DNA of 64,000 nt from Chaetomium olivaceum (lineage: Eukaryota > Ascomycota > Sordariomycetes > Sordariales > Chaetomiaceae). The translations under genes and the position numbers were made by a program. Each line of letters begins with the position of its first letter. Positions within the stretch are counted from its first letter, which is position 1. Location of the stretch: positions 124,001-188,000 of the forward strand of contig JAYWVB010000029.1 of the NCBI GenBank assembly GCA_039881045.1. The letters are read 5' to 3'. Positions 32,327-44,291 of this stretch are shown piece after piece. The notes beneath the pieces are model-generated. The model ran no database searches. It was not told where the DNA came from and saw nothing but the letters and a program-made list of their open reading frames with translations.

Positions 32327-32984
32327 TTAGTGGGCGTTGTTCTTGTGGTGGCCTGGAAAACTAATTAGACACCCACACACCATCCAGAGGTTCAATGCCA
32401 GACTTACGGAGATGGAAGTAGTAGTTCTGGGCGTAGCCAACGACGAGCAGGAACACAATGGCGTGGATGATAGCTGGAGCAAGGTTAGCTCTCTGCTTCC
32501 TGGATTTCCAGTCCAAACCTGGTCACATACGCTTCGCCGACGCGTTCTTGCCAAAGTGCTTGGCCTGGTATTTGCCGAGAATGCCGGTGGCCTTGACAGC
32601 GGGAGCGGCGCCGCGGGGAAGTTTCTCGTAGAAGTTGACAACGCGCTGCATGCGGACAGCGTCGGGGGCCGCACCAATGGCCTGCATCATCGGTTAGCCA
32701 AACCTCCTTCCCAAGCCGACATTCTCCCAGCCCCAATCTCCGATGCCACACAACGACCCGGCCCCTCCTCATTCTCCAACCATGAAAAAGTCGTCGTCGT
32801 TGCTGCGGGGTCCAGAGAGCTCGGTGGAAACTGGCGAGAGCGATATCGATCGTAAACCACGTACCTTGGGAGAGGCGACCTAAGTTCAACCGTTAGAAAC
32901 CATCTCCAGCCCTTCATCGAGCCCACAGTGGCATACCTTAGGCGGGATGAGCGTGGAAAGCGCCCGGCGTGTGACGAAGCTCAT
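32327..32984 (-). CDS. ATP17: Mitochondrial ATP synthase subunit f
   Basis: Five exons (32984-32937, 32879-32865, 32681-32531, 32473-32408, 32352-32327) give 101 residues, the same length as the yeast subunit as I recall it. The N-terminus MSFVTRRALSTLIPPK is a mitochondrial-type leader; VASPK is encoded by a 15-base micro-exon; AVRMQRVVNFYEKLPRG is the matrix part; PIIHAIVFLLVVGYAQNYYF is the single membrane span; the last exon of 26 bases ends in RHHKNNAH. All four introns begin GT and end AG and restore phase. Subunit f belongs to the membrane Fo part of complex V. No single long frame reveals this gene. Confidence 0.9.
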
Positions 32985-33378
32985 GTTGGGCAAAGTGCGT
33001 CGCGCGCGCTCGCAAACTAGTTGAGAATTCGATAAAGAGGGCAAAGGCCAAAGCAGACAAATCCCCAGCTGCTGGTTGCGCGGGTCGACTCAATTGGGGC
33101 GGGTGGTCGTTCGAGTAAGTTGAGCTGTTAAAGACGGGTCCTGATTGAGCGGGAAAACCGCAGCGTCCCTCGTCGGCAAGATGTTGTTGCGCGCGGTTGT
33201 TCCCGATCAACCAATCACAGGTTGCAAGGTGGGGGCCAACCGCATGAGCCGTCACAACTGAACCTCGCATTGAATCGCCTCACCAAGGTCCAGCTTTGGA
33301 AGCTGTTGGAGCTCGAAACCGTCATTCCAACCAATTCCACCACTCTCCTCGAGATCTTCCACGATCGGACCGTTGACA
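32985..33378. promoter_or_regulatory. Shared divergent promoter of ATP17 and complex I subunit
   Basis: A 394-base gap separates the two start codons, transcribed away from each other. It contains CCAAT at 33211-33215 (context CCAATCAC) and the reverse form ATTGG at 33093-33097. In fungi CCAAT is bound by the HAP complex, which governs respiratory genes; that link is established for the family but not shown here. Co-regulation is inference. Confidence 0.6.
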
Positions 33379-34241
33379 ATGGCTTCATTACGAACGACCG
33401 CCTCGGCAGCGCGCCTGCTGCGCAGTGCATCGCACGCCCGCACCGCCGTCCTCCCCGCCGTGCGCCGCTACGAGAGCTCGACATCGGTCCCGGCCAAGAC
33501 AGAGCAGGAGAAGAAGGAGACGTCGCCGATGGCCACGCTTCCGCGGAATGCGCCCGACTACAACGTGCCCATTGACATGGCCACCTCGTACGAGCCCCCC
33601 CCCGTCAACACCCTCAACCACCATCGCCACCACCAACAATTCGTTCATGATATCTGACCTCTGTTCCACCATGCAGCACCTACACCCCCGTCCCGAAGCA
33701 CGTGCAGGACGGCAGCGAGGAGGACGTCATCCCGGCAGGGCTTCTCTCCGGCGCGCCGATAGAGCTCCAGGCCAGGACAGTCCGGTATGTCCCACCATCT
33801 TCATCTCCAACCCCCATCCCACTCTACCATTCCCCGTTCCATCCCCATGCCACCACCCCCCCCAACCCATTTCCAAAGACCCCATCCCAACCAAAACCAC
33901 CCCATAAACTAACACACCACACACCCAACAGCATCTACAAACCGACCAAGCCCGCCACACAATCCGGCACGCAGATCGGCACACGCTGGCGCATGGACTG
34001 GGACGTGCTGGGCAAGGGCCACCGGTGGGAGAACCCGCTGATCGGGTGGCAGTCGTCGGGCGACTTCATGCAGGGCACGCACATCCACTTCAAGAGCAAG
34101 GAGGACGCCATCGCCTTCGCCGAGAAGCAGGGGTACGAGTACTTTGTGCAGGAGCCCAACGCCCGCAAGTTCGCGCCCAAGGCCTACGCCAACAACTTCC
34201 TGTACTCGCCCGGCAAGCTCAAGCATATCCGGACCAAGTAG
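33379..34241 (+). CDS. NADH-ubiquinone oxidoreductase 21 kDa subunit (NDUFS4 type)
   Basis: Accessory subunit of mitochondrial complex I. Exons 33379-33587, 33677-33784 and 33932-34241 give 208 residues. An Arg/Ala/Ser-rich N-terminus (MASLRTTASAARLLRSASHA) is a mitochondrial leader. After splicing the body reads VPKHVQDGSEEDVIPAG, ARTVRIYKPTKPATQSG and then the signature WRMDWDVLGKGHRWENPLIG with QSSGDFMQGTHIHF, KEDAIAFAEKQGYEYFV and a C-terminal AYANNFLYSPGKLKHIRTK. Both introns restore reading exactly; the second has a CTAAC branch. Confidence 0.93.
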
Positions 34242-34648
34242 AGGAGGGGACCGCTGGTAGGATGGGGTGGGGGCTTGATGTACATAGGTATGATGTCGCT
34301 GAGGTGCGTTTCGGTTAAAAGAATGCAACGGAGGGTCCAGTTTGCAGATGGTTGGTTGGTACAGATTACAAGACATGTATGTCTATTGCTCGGGGGTAGC
34401 GTAAACTATAACACCCTAGTGTCATGACGAACACAACCAGAAGGCCCATCCATTTCAAACCCCATCGTGACTGAACACGGAGGTGACAACGCCATGATGA
34501 TGCACCCGACCCGGTATACCCATACCCATCCCAAGGCAGTGACCATGTCCCGGGTCCCACTACCGGTGCCTTGTGCCCTAACGCCTAAACCTACCCACCA
34601 CACCTCAGAATACACAAAACGTCATAAAATAGGCTCATACACCATTAC
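34242..34648. other. Convergent intergenic, nothing recognised
   Basis: Between the stops of the complex I subunit (+) and GID8 (-). Confidence 0.5.
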
Positions 34649-35957
34649 TCATGTAGTAATCATGGGCTCAAGGCCGCTCTCCCCAGACTCGGCATTGTCC
34701 GCATTGAGGCCAAGCTCAATCGATTCGGGCAGGTCTTTCTTCTTAGACCGCGCGGATGTCTCGGCCCACGCCCGCATGCGCACCAACTGCCGGAGGGCAG
34801 CCTCTCTCCGCTGGTTTTGACGCAGCAACATCGCCTCGTTAACCTCGGTGGCCGTGTTCCGGCGCAGGTCTGGACTCAGCAGCTTCGCCAGTTCTGGTTT
34901 CAGCTTGTCGAGGGGGAAGATAATCAACGACATAGTCTGCTCGAGATCATTTAAGAACTCTCTATTCGCTGCAGCACGCGGACCGAGGTTCTCAGTCGCG
35001 AAAGTGATGGCTGCTGTGGGGTCCCCTCCATTGGCCTCTCGGATGAGCTCGACCAGCTGCAGTCGCAGGAGTGAAAAGTGCAGCTTGGGATTGCCGTCCA
35101 GGAGCTGATGCCACGTTAGCGCGAGAACTGCGAGAGAATCGCGGTGAAGACATCAGAAGTAAGTTTTGGTGTTGCTCATAAAGAAGTGGTTGTGTCTCAT
35201 CATGGGCCGAAGCCTATGCGTGGTGCATGTTGAAACTCTTGTTCTAATCATGGCAAAGGGGATGGTAAAAATAGATAATCAAGCGCATACCTCTGGATCG
35301 AGCTCGTGCAGAGCCGAAATAGCCCTCGCGATGTTGCCACTATGGATGGCATGCTGGATGTCCTGGCGAGTCTGGATGGATGGGTCCGGCTGCTGAGGTT
35401 GCAAGTTCGCTTCCCTGCAGAACTTGGCGGCAGCTTTTGGGTACCCTTCCATCGTCAAGTAGTCGAGGATCAATGCATTGACATCGCTAATACAATGGTC
35501 AGCATTGCGCAAAGAAGAGACGATGCGAACAGAATGCGGGAGCAAAGGGGAGGGCAATCAGGGTTAACAAATGTTGCAGAGTTCTCTACACGGAATTTTC
35601 AGAGAGATTCCCATTGATGTGCAATCATCACATGGCCATGTTTGGGGTGTAGGTGCGCGAAGAAAGCGGATGACGCTTACCTCTTGGGCGCCTTGACGTC
35701 GGCAGCCCGCTTCTCGAACGCATGTTGGGAGGGAGTTGCGGTCGAGGTTGTGGAGTTCTGCGAAGAGGTATCGTCGTTAAAATCCATGGTTGCTGTCGCG
35801 ATGATATCCACGCGATGGAGGAAGAGGGAAAAAAAAGAAAAGGGAGCAAGCATACCATCCGGTCAAAGCTCTCGCGGAGTTGGGAAAACACGGCGTCCCG
35901 AAAAGCCGAATCAACGTCAAGCTCACCGAGTTCAAGCGCTGCGCTCCAGCTGGACAT
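34649..35957 (-). CDS. GID8: GID8-like LisH-CTLH protein of the GID/CTLH ubiquitin ligase
   Basis: Scaffold subunit of the GID E3 complex that in yeast marks gluconeogenic enzymes for decay. Model: exons 35957-35856, 35757-35681, 35486-35291, 35104-34649, 276 residues. LisH motif DVNALILDYLTMEGYPKAAA; CTLH region RQDIQHAIHSGNIARAISAL then LLDGNPKLHFSLLRLQLVEL; CRA region LEQTMSLIIFPLDKLKPELA; it ends in a short acidic tail. The start is ambiguous: ATG 35787 (MDFNDDTSSQ) is in frame with exon 2 without the first intron and gives a family-like Ser/Thr-rich N-terminus, while ATG 35957 (MSSWSAALEL) needs splicing. Both are plausible, perhaps as alternative transcripts. Confidence 0.88.
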
Positions 35958-36630
35958 GTGCCTGGTTCACCTTGCGCCGCGTTTTCACATTTGTCGTTGC
36001 ATGTGCCTAAACCTTTAGTCGGCACGCGCCAATCTGGTGGTTGAGCAATAAAGAAAGAAAAAAATTGAACTGGAAGTGGACTCGAGGGAAGCGGAGGGAT
36101 TGAGCGAAGTTGGTCGAAACTTGAACAAGCGAGAAGTGCGTCAAAGCTCCTTCCTGTGGAGCCGAACGTCGCAGCTGCCAGAGAGCCCCAGCCGCGTGCC
36201 ATCCACGGCCTTGGAGCCTTGCTTGGCGGCTGTGGACGGGTCCCATCGGCCGGCGAGCCTTGAAATGCCCCGCACTGGCCCAAGTCGGGCACTCGGGCAA
36301 CCCTAATAAGGTAGATCTTGCCTCACAATGCCGCCTTGCTTTGCTTTGCTTAACCATAACAAATAACTCGAGGCACGGCACTGACAAGGCACTTTACCTC
36401 CTGGTATTGTGTTATAAGGGAATCTGGCCTTGTTTTTGTGAGAAGCACAGAATGCAGACGGGCTGCCTGCATTAGTCCTTTTCAACATCGACACGTCTTA
36501 TTTGCAGGCTGTTGTTCTCGGTCCCAGGATTTCAGGTTACTGTATCGCCGCTGTCCCTCCGGGCTCCTAGGTTCTCAACAAACCGGAAGCCGAGCCATTT
36601 CCAGGCCCTCCAACCAAAACCCATCCAATC
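35958..36630. other. Divergent promoter region of GID8 and URK1
   Basis: No ORF supported. Contains a purine-rich leader on the GID8 side near 36050-36080. Confidence 0.5.
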
Positions 36631-38482
36631 ATGCCGGATTCCGTAACCACGGTGCCTGCAGCCTCCTTGAACGGCACGCCGGCTCCCGAGTCAAACGGCA
36701 CAATAGCGAAGAGAGCGCACTATGCACCACCATGGGCCGACGTCAGTATCATAGGCATTGCTGGCAGCTCCGGGTCGGGCAAGTCCACGCTATCACATGC
36801 CATCGTGAACAAGCTGAACCTGCCCTGGGTAGTCATTTTGTCCATTGTAAGTCATGGACTATCGGGGATGGCAGACAGACCCAGGCTTATTGGTTTTCAT
36901 GGGCACGTAGGACTCCTTTTACAAAAGCCTGGACGCGGAGTCTTCCCGGAAGGCATTCCGGAACGAATACGATTTTGATGCACCAGACGTAAGCGACCCG
37001 GGCCATCTCAGGATTCCAATCGTCAGGCTTATCATTACCCCAGGCCTTGGACTTTGATGTCTTGGTAGAACGCCTCCGTGATCTCAAAGCCGGGTAAGTG
37101 CATAACTAGACAAGCACGAACCCTGGCCGTAGCTGATGACCCCCGTCCCCCGTAGAAAACGTGCAGAAATACCCGTATATTCGTTTGAGAAACATGCCCG
37201 TACGGACCGAACCACATCCATCTATTCGCCGCACGTCCTGATCGTTGAGGGTATCTTTGCTCTCTACGACCCGCGGGTTCTTGAGCTCATGGACATGAAG
37301 GTGAATTTGGCTCGGCCCTTTGCTTAACACTCGGGTACTAACCCAGAAATAAGATATTTTGCGAGGCCGATGCAGACACCTGCCTTTCACGAAGGAGTAA
37401 GTCGACATGAGGTATGCACGACCGTTTTGCAGTTGCTGATGCAGTGCAAGTATTACGTGATCAAAAGGACCGTGGTCGGGACATCGAGGGCATCATCAAG
37501 CAATGGTTTGCCTATGTGAAGCCGAACTTTGAAAAGGTAAGCTCGTTCTATCGCTCTCCTCGAATTCTGTTGATCTGGGTCTGCAGTTTGTCGACCCCCA
37601 GCGGAAGGTTGCCGACATCATCGTGCCGCGCGGCGTCGAAAACCAAGTTGCTATGTGTAAGTACGACAACATCGGGTCGAGTTTGAGACAATCTAACCTG
37701 AGCAGCAATGGTGGTCCAATTCATCAAGCAGAAACTTCTCGAGAAGTCAACGCACCACCGTGCGGCACTTACCCGCCTTGAGATCGGGGCACAGTCCGAA
37801 CCCCTATCCGAAATGGTAACCGTGATGAATCAGACGTCGCAGATGAAGGCCATGAACACCATCATCCATGACATCGACACGGCCAGCGAGGATTTTATCT
37901 TCTACTTTGACCGCCTCAGTGCCCTCCTCGTGGAGCAGTAGGCATCCCCAAGACCTCTATGCCATGTTTGACTCAAGACTTACCTTACCTTCACACAGAG
38001 CCCTGAACAACATCCCCTTCGCCCCAGCCGAGATCCCCACCTCGCAGGGCCGCACTTACGCCGGGCTGCGTCCCAAGGGCGAGGTCTCGGCCGTAATCGT
38101 GCTCCGCGGCGGCGCAGCCCTCGAAGTCGGTCTCCACCGGTGCATCACCGACTGCAAGACGGGCCGCATGCTGGTACAGAGCAACGTCAGGACGGGCGAG
38201 CCGGAGCTGCACTACCTGGTTCTCCCGCCGGATATCGACCAGCACGAGGCGGTGCTTCTGCTGGATGCGCAGATGAGCAGCGGCGGTTCGGCGCTGATGG
38301 CGGTGCAGGTGCTGGTTGACCATGGTGTCAAGGCGGAGAGGATCGTGCTGGTCACGTACAGTGCCGGACGCATGGGGCTGCATAGGCTGACCAAGGTGTT
38401 TCCCGAGATCACCGTGGTGGTTGGGCAGGTGGTGCATGACATTGAGGAAAGGTGGGTGGAGAAGAGGTATTTCCGGTGTTAA
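36631..38482 (+). CDS. URK1: Uridine kinase with C-terminal UPRT-like domain
   Basis: Phosphorylates uridine and cytidine in pyrimidine salvage. Nine exons (36631-36846, 36911-36988, 37044-37093, 37156-37300, 37354-37396, 37445-37536, 37587-37656, 37706-37937, 37999-38482) give 469 residues with every junction in phase. Kinase domain: P-loop IGIAGSSGSGKSTLSHAIV, DSFYKSL, NEYDFDAPDALDFD, PHVLIVEGIFALYD, RGRDIEGIIKQW. The C-terminal ~200 residues resemble uracil phosphoribosyltransferase (RTYAGLRPKGEVSAV, VVLRGGAAL-like VIVLRGGAAL, LLLDAQMSSGGSALMAV), the usual fungal fusion; the PRPP loop MSSGGSA departs from the ATGGSA form, so this half may be regulatory. The fifth exon uses an AATAAG acceptor. 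Confidence 0.92.
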
Positions 38483-39284
38483 TCTGCTCGGGGCCGGCGG
38501 TCACTCGGCGTTGAGACGGAACTTGAAGGGAAGGAAACCCCGGGAGGGGAGTTTGCACAGCATGGATGGCATGGATGGCATGGATGGCGTTTTCATCTCT
38601 CCGTTCTGGACTTGAGGAAACCGATAAAAACAACATATTCCGGATTCATCTGACTGATATTGTTACATGGTCGATGGCAAGTCAGCGGAGGGCGTGTTCG
38701 CGTCGCCGAGGATTCCGACCCAGAAGGCGAAAGGCGAGGTCATGAAACCCTAAAATGTGAACGCTATTTTGGGTGTCATTTGGGACGCCCAGACAAGCGG
38801 GACGGCCATCCCGACTTGCAGCGTTCCCCCCCTGTTTCTGGGACGGGAACACCAATAACGGCACAGTATGGAGACGGATTTGAACTGCCAAGTTGGAGCG
38901 AGGCGGTGCTCTAAAAAGCACAGTGCGGCTGGCGATGATTCAGCTGGCATGGACTGAGTGATCTCCTCTGTACCCCTGTCACTGGAGAACTTTCGTCCAC
39001 ACCAATTCCAGCGCAGCCAGAAGTCACTGACGTAGCGTGCTTGCTGCGTTGGGCGATCCCAGCTTGCCCGCCGTAGTTATCGGTGCCCTCTCGGTGCCGC
39101 CATCTGCGCTTCAATTTACTCTCGTTTTCCCAACAACATCTGTTTAGCCTTCGATTGGAGTTTTTGCTTAACCGTCCTCTCGTTGCAACTTTCTTTTTAA
39201 CCAACCATCAATCGCTTCGTGAAGCATTTTTATCGCAATTTTGGTGACGTCGCAGGTACCTCAACACCAAGGGATAGTATCACG
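38483..39284. other. Intergenic, NADH dehydrogenase upstream region
   Basis: Apart from the microsatellite, nothing recognised. An in-frame upstream ATG (39219) precedes the chosen start of the next gene. Confidence 0.5.
38561..38588. repeat. 9-bp microsatellite, 3 copies
   Basis: Three exact copies of CATGGATGG just after the uridine kinase stop. Non-coding. Confidence 0.8.
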
Positions 39285-41421
39285 ATGCTGGGCACTCGAG
39301 CTGCCCGCCAAATAGGCCGTCTCGGTCCCAGAGGAGCAAACTTAACAGCAAGAAACCAGTTGTCTAGAATACAAAATCGATCATTGTCCACAAGGACATG
39401 GGCTAAATCCGGGCTAACAACCCAGACCAAAGGCGCCATCTCAAGCTCGAACCCCACGAAACCTCTTTTCCCCGCCCCGCTCGTACTTGCGCGCCGATTG
39501 TCTGGCAAGCCGTTACCACAGCGAAACTCTAAGCTGCTAAATTTTGCCTACCGCGCCGCAGCATGGTTCGGCAGCTCGGTGCTGCTGGTCGGTGTCGGCG
39601 TCGTGGGTTTCTTTCTCTACGATGCGTCGACCTACCGTTTGCACTCCAGCCAAGCCGATGTCGACATCTCAGCCCTCGCGATTAATCCCCGTCGCGGTGG
39701 CCCCAAGAACCTCCCTATACTTGAATCTTTTATCGACGATGACGACTCTGAGGAGATGCGCGTGCAAAAAGGAAAGCCCAGGCTGGTGGTTCTCGGCGGC
39801 GGGTGGGGTGGTGTCGCTCTGCTGAAGGAACTGGCCACTGAAAACTACCATATCACCGTTATTTCGCCGACCAACTACTTTCTCTTCACACCGATGTTGC
39901 CATCCGCGACGGTTGGAACGCTCGGGCTGCGGTCGCTGGTGGAACCTATCCGGAGGATCATACACAGCGTTGGCGGGCACTTCCTCCGCGCCAAGGCCGA
40001 GGACGTGGATTTCTCTTCGCGGTTGGTCGAGGTTTCTCAGGTGGACTGCAATGGCGTTGAGCAGCGGTTCTACGTCCCGTACGACAAGCTGGTGATCGCC
40101 GTCGGGTCCGTCACAAACCCGCATGGCGTCAAGGGGCTGGAGCACTGCCATTTCCTCAAGGACATCAACGATGCCCGCGAGATCCGCAACAAGATCATCC
40201 AGAACTTCGAGCTGGCCTGTCTCCCGACGACGACCGATGACGAGCGGAAGCGACTTCTCTCGTTTGTCGTCAGTGGCGGCGGCCCTACGGGTGTCGAGTT
40301 CGCCGCCGAGCTCTTCGACCTGCTCAACGAGGACCTGGTCCAGCTCTTCCCTCGGCTCCTCCGCAACGAGATCTCGGTTCACCTCATCCAGAGCCGCGAC
40401 CACATCCTCAACACCTACGACGAGACCCTCTCCAAGTACGCTGAGGACCGCTTCGCCCGCGACCAGGTCGAGGTCTTGACCAACTCCCGGGTCAGCGAAG
40501 TCCGCCCCGATACGATTGTCTTCACGCAAAAGGACGAAAACGGCAAGGTGATCACCAAGGAACTCCCTATGGGTTTCTGCCTCTGGTCCACCGGTGTTTC
40601 CCAAAACGAGTTCTGCAAGCGCCTCGCGAAGAAGCTCGGCAACCTCCAAACCAACCGCCACGCCCTCGAAACCGACACCCACCTCCGCGTGAACGGAACC
40701 CCGCTGGGCGACGTCTACGCCATCGGCGACTGCGCGACCGTCCAAAACAACGTGGCAGACCACATCGTGACCTTCCTGCGCAGCCTCGCATGGAAGCACG
40801 GCTCAGACCCCGAGAACCTGCAGCTGCGTTTCGCCGACTGGCGCTCCGTGGCCGAGCAGGTCAAGAAGCGGTTCCCGCAGGCCGTGGGCCATCTCAAGCG
40901 TCTCGACAAGCTGTTCGCCGAGTACGACCGCGACCAGTCGGGGACCCTCGACTTTGGCGAGCTGCGCGAGCTGCTCAAGCAGATCGACAGCAAGCTGACC
41001 AGTCTGCCGGCCACCGCCCAGCGTGCCCACCAACAGGGCCAGTACCTGGCGCACAAGTTCAACAAGCTGGCCCGCGCTGCGCCGGGCTTGCGGGCGAACG
41101 AGATTGTGGAGGGGGATCTGGATGCCGCCGTGTACAAGGCGTTTGAGTACAAGCATTTGGGCAGCCTCGCGTATGTCGGCAACTCGGCCGTGTTTGACCT
41201 GGGCAAGGGGAGGGGCATGGCCGGTGGGCTGTGGGCGGTGTATGCGTGGCGGAGTATTTACTTTGCGCAGAGCGTCAGCTTCCGGACGAGGGTGTTGATG
41301 GCGATGGACTGGGCGAAGAGGGGGTTGTTTGGGAGAGGTGAGTTCCTATTTGACTCTGAAGCCGTTGATGATCATTGCGTGACTAACTGACTGCCTTGCT
41401 GCAGATCTGATGAGCTACTAA
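39285..41421 (+). CDS. External alternative NADH dehydrogenase, Ca-binding
   Basis: Single-polypeptide rotenone-insensitive NAD(P)H:ubiquinone oxidoreductase of the mitochondrial inner membrane, facing the intermembrane space. A long exon (39285-41337), an intron (41338-41404) and a 17-base last exon (41405-41421, encoding DLMSY) give 689 residues. Arg/Ser-rich leader, then a membrane segment SVLLVGVGVVGFFLYDAS; FAD motif LVVLGGGWGGVALL; NAD(P)H motif VVSGGGPTGVEFAAEL; GDVYAIGDCA. An EF-hand (DRDQSGTLDFGEL) is inserted near residue 550, as in the Ca-regulated Neurospora NDE enzymes. Start MLGTRAARQIG chosen because it opens a mitochondrial leader; the frame extends 22 codons upstream. Confidence 0.93.
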
Positions 41422-41798
41422 GTATTTCTTGGATCATGTCGCCGTTTGGAGCCAGATCTATGGCGGATGTTAAAGCGATCGCACATCTTTCAGATACCTA
41501 CCTAGTTCGAGCTGAATCTAGGCCACGATTTGACCCGGAAAGGATGGCCATACTATTCGCGTTTCACACCTCATCCTTTTCTTACCTGGTGTTAGTTTGG
41601 AAGAAGATACCTGACAGGCGTTTCAGGGGCATTTGCCGCTCTTATATCTTCATTCATTTGTAGCCTTTTCTTTATTTTCTTTACTTTACAGTATACCATT
41701 TCAGCGTTCAACAGCCATTGACTCATACTGAGGCCACGCAAGTATGTACGATGAATATACATGACATTTCAACTCAACCCTGGCCGCCGACCAACCGC
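41422..41798. other. Convergent intergenic, nothing recognised
   Basis: AT-rich 3' flank between the NADH dehydrogenase (+) and the GH3 gene (-). Confidence 0.5.
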
Positions 41799-44291
41799 TT
41801 AGCTCGGCGGCGCCGGCCACTTATCCAGCACCACCGCCTCGCCTTCCAGCACAAACTGCACCGTCGCCTGCGTCGGCTCATCCAGCGTGAGCGTGTACGT
41901 TCCGGGGTACAGCACCGTGTTCCCGCTCTCGTCGTACCGCGCCAGGCTGCCCACCGTCCACACCAACTCCGCCGTAGCCGCCCCCGCACCGGCTTTCACA
42001 TCCCGCACGCGTGCGTACGACGCAAGCGTCTTGATCGGGTAGGGCTTGGGCCCAAACTCGCCCGACACGAACGCCAGTGCGACGTAGTCGGACGTGCGAT
42101 TGCCCGCGTTGGTGACGTGGACGGGCAGTGGCGGGAGGGGGCAGGTGTCGGGGTACTGGTTGGTGCAGTCGCGGAGGAGGTCGGCGATGGCGGTCGTTTT
42201 TAGCTCCGCGCGTGCCACGTTGGATTTACCCTTACCCTTTCCTTTGCCGTCGGTGTCCTTGCCCTTGCCCTTCCCCTTGCCGTTGCCACCGCCAGTGCCC
42301 GCCAGCAGCGGGTGGGCACCGAACTCGGCCTTGAAGGTGGTGTAGTGCAGACCGAAACCGAACGGCTTGACGGGGGTGGAATACCAGCGGTAGGTGCGGC
42401 CCGGGTTGGTGGCCGACGGGCGCAGCGTCATGTCCGTCATGGGCACCGCCTCGGTGTAGTTGGCCGGGTACTGGGTCAGCGGGAGACGGCCCGCGGGGCT
42501 CTTCGCGCCGCTGAGGAGCTGCAGCACGGCCGTGCCGCCGTCCTGGCCTGGCCAGTTGGCCCACAGGATCGAGTTCACCTCGTCCATTTCTAGGAGGGGC
42601 GTGTCGTCGATCTGGTCGCCCATCTGCACCACCACCAGCGGCTTCTTCAGCGCGCCCAGCTTCTCGATCAGCGCCAGCTGCGCCGCCGGCCAGTCGATGG
42701 TCATGCGGTCCTTGGTCTCGCCCGCGGCGGAGGTGTCCAGCCCGCCAAAGTACAGGATGTAGTCGGCGTCCTTGGCTGCCGCGAGCGCTGCTTCTGTCCA
42801 GTTGTCCGCGGCAGAGCTGCCCTGAAGCACGGGGCCGTCGGCTACCTTGACCTGCCACCCCAGCTGGCGGGCGGCAAAGGCTGGCGAGTGCTCAAACGCG
42901 GGCGTGCCGCTGTACCCGCCCGAGAGCTTGTCGCCGGCGTCGGCCCAGAAACCGATCATTGCCACGCTGGGCTTCTTGGCGTCGGAGACGGGCAGCGGCA
43001 AGGTGCCGTCGTTCTTGAGGAGCACGATACCCTCGGCGGCGACCTGGAGGGCCAGGCGCTGGGCCTCGGGCTGATTCACATCAGCCCAACCCAGCTTGGC
43101 GTGGGGTGATAGGTCGCCGTCAAAGTAGCCGACGCGGATGATGCCCTGGTACAGGCGGCGCAGGGCGCGGTCGACGGTATCCCACTTGAGCAGGCCCTGG
43201 GACGAAGCGCCGGGGATATCAGAGGACCCCTCATACTCGCAACTGGTGTCGGTGCCGGCCTCGAAACACATGGCGGTGCCCTCGGCGTTGGTCTTGGCGT
43301 AGTGGTGGTTGGCCGACACGTCCAGCACGGCCTCGCAGTCACTGGTCACGTAGTTGTCGTGCTCGGTCCAGTTCCAGTGCTCGCGGAGGATGGTCTGGAG
43401 GAGGTACGAGTTGGCGCACGCCGGCACGCCGTTGACGGCGTTGTACGAGCACATGATGGACCCGACGCGCGAGTCGCGCGCGCACTGCTGGAACGGCGAG
43501 AGGTAGAACTCGGCCAGGTCCTGCGGGGAGACTTCGGCGTTGAAGTTGTGCCGGGTGGCGCCCTTCCAGTCCTCGAAGTCGTTGGCCGCGTAGTGCTTGC
43601 AGGTGGCGACGATGCGGCGCTCCGGACCGGGGCCCTCGAGCCCGCGCACCATGGATGCCGCGTAGCGCTTCACGCGCAGGATGTCCTCGCCGGGAGTCTC
43701 GGAGCCGCGGCCCCAGCGGGGGTCCCGGAAGGGGTTGACGTTAGGGGTCCAGTAGTCCATGCCCGACCAGCCGGCGTTGCCGAAGGCGCGGCCCTCGATG
43801 CCGATGACGGTGCCGATGTCCTCGATCAGCTGGTCGTCGAACGCCGCTGCCATCAGCAGCGGCATCGGGAACGACGTCGACGAGTTGAAGTCCCCGGGGC
43901 CATCGCGGAACTGTGTGCCTGGCGCGTAGGCCACGCCGTGCAGTGCCTCGCTCCACCAGTTGTAGGCCGGTAGGCCGAGGCGCGGTGCACCTTGTGACTT
44001 GCTGGGATACAAATTAGACAGCGCACTCCCATGTATTTCACTTTTGTTCTAGAAGTTCCCGTCTCTCCACTTGTCTCCGGGCACGACATACCTGACCAGG
44101 TTCGCCAGCTTTTCCTCGTTGGTCAGAGCATCTACAAGGGCTGCTGCCCGCTCTGCCGGTGGCAGCGAGCGGTCGCAAACCTTGTTCTCGGCCAGGGGAC
44201 CCTCGGTGCAGTCGGGGTATGTCTGAAAGGGGGCATCCAGTCCGTAGACTGCGGCGCTCATGCCGACCAGGCACGAGACGGAGACTTTCAT
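41799..44291 (-). CDS. GH3 family beta-xylosidase, secreted
   Basis: Releases xylose from xylo-oligosaccharides outside the cell. Exons 44291-44092 and 44001-41799 give 800 residues; the intron rebuilds NLVSKSQGAPRLGLPAYNWW, a hallmark of fungal xylan beta-xylosidases. Signal peptide MKVSVSCLVGMSAAVYG. Catalytic nucleophile Asp in YVTSDCEAVLDV; KHYAANDFEDW, ILWANWPGQDGG and GRLPLTQYPANY follow; a fibronectin-III-like domain (VHVTNAGNRTSDYVAL) ends the protein. Unusual: a Gly-Lys repeat (GNGKGKGKGKDTDGKGKGKG) is inserted between the two C-terminal domains. The neighbouring GH12 gene is divergent, 1.06 kb away. Confidence 0.94.
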
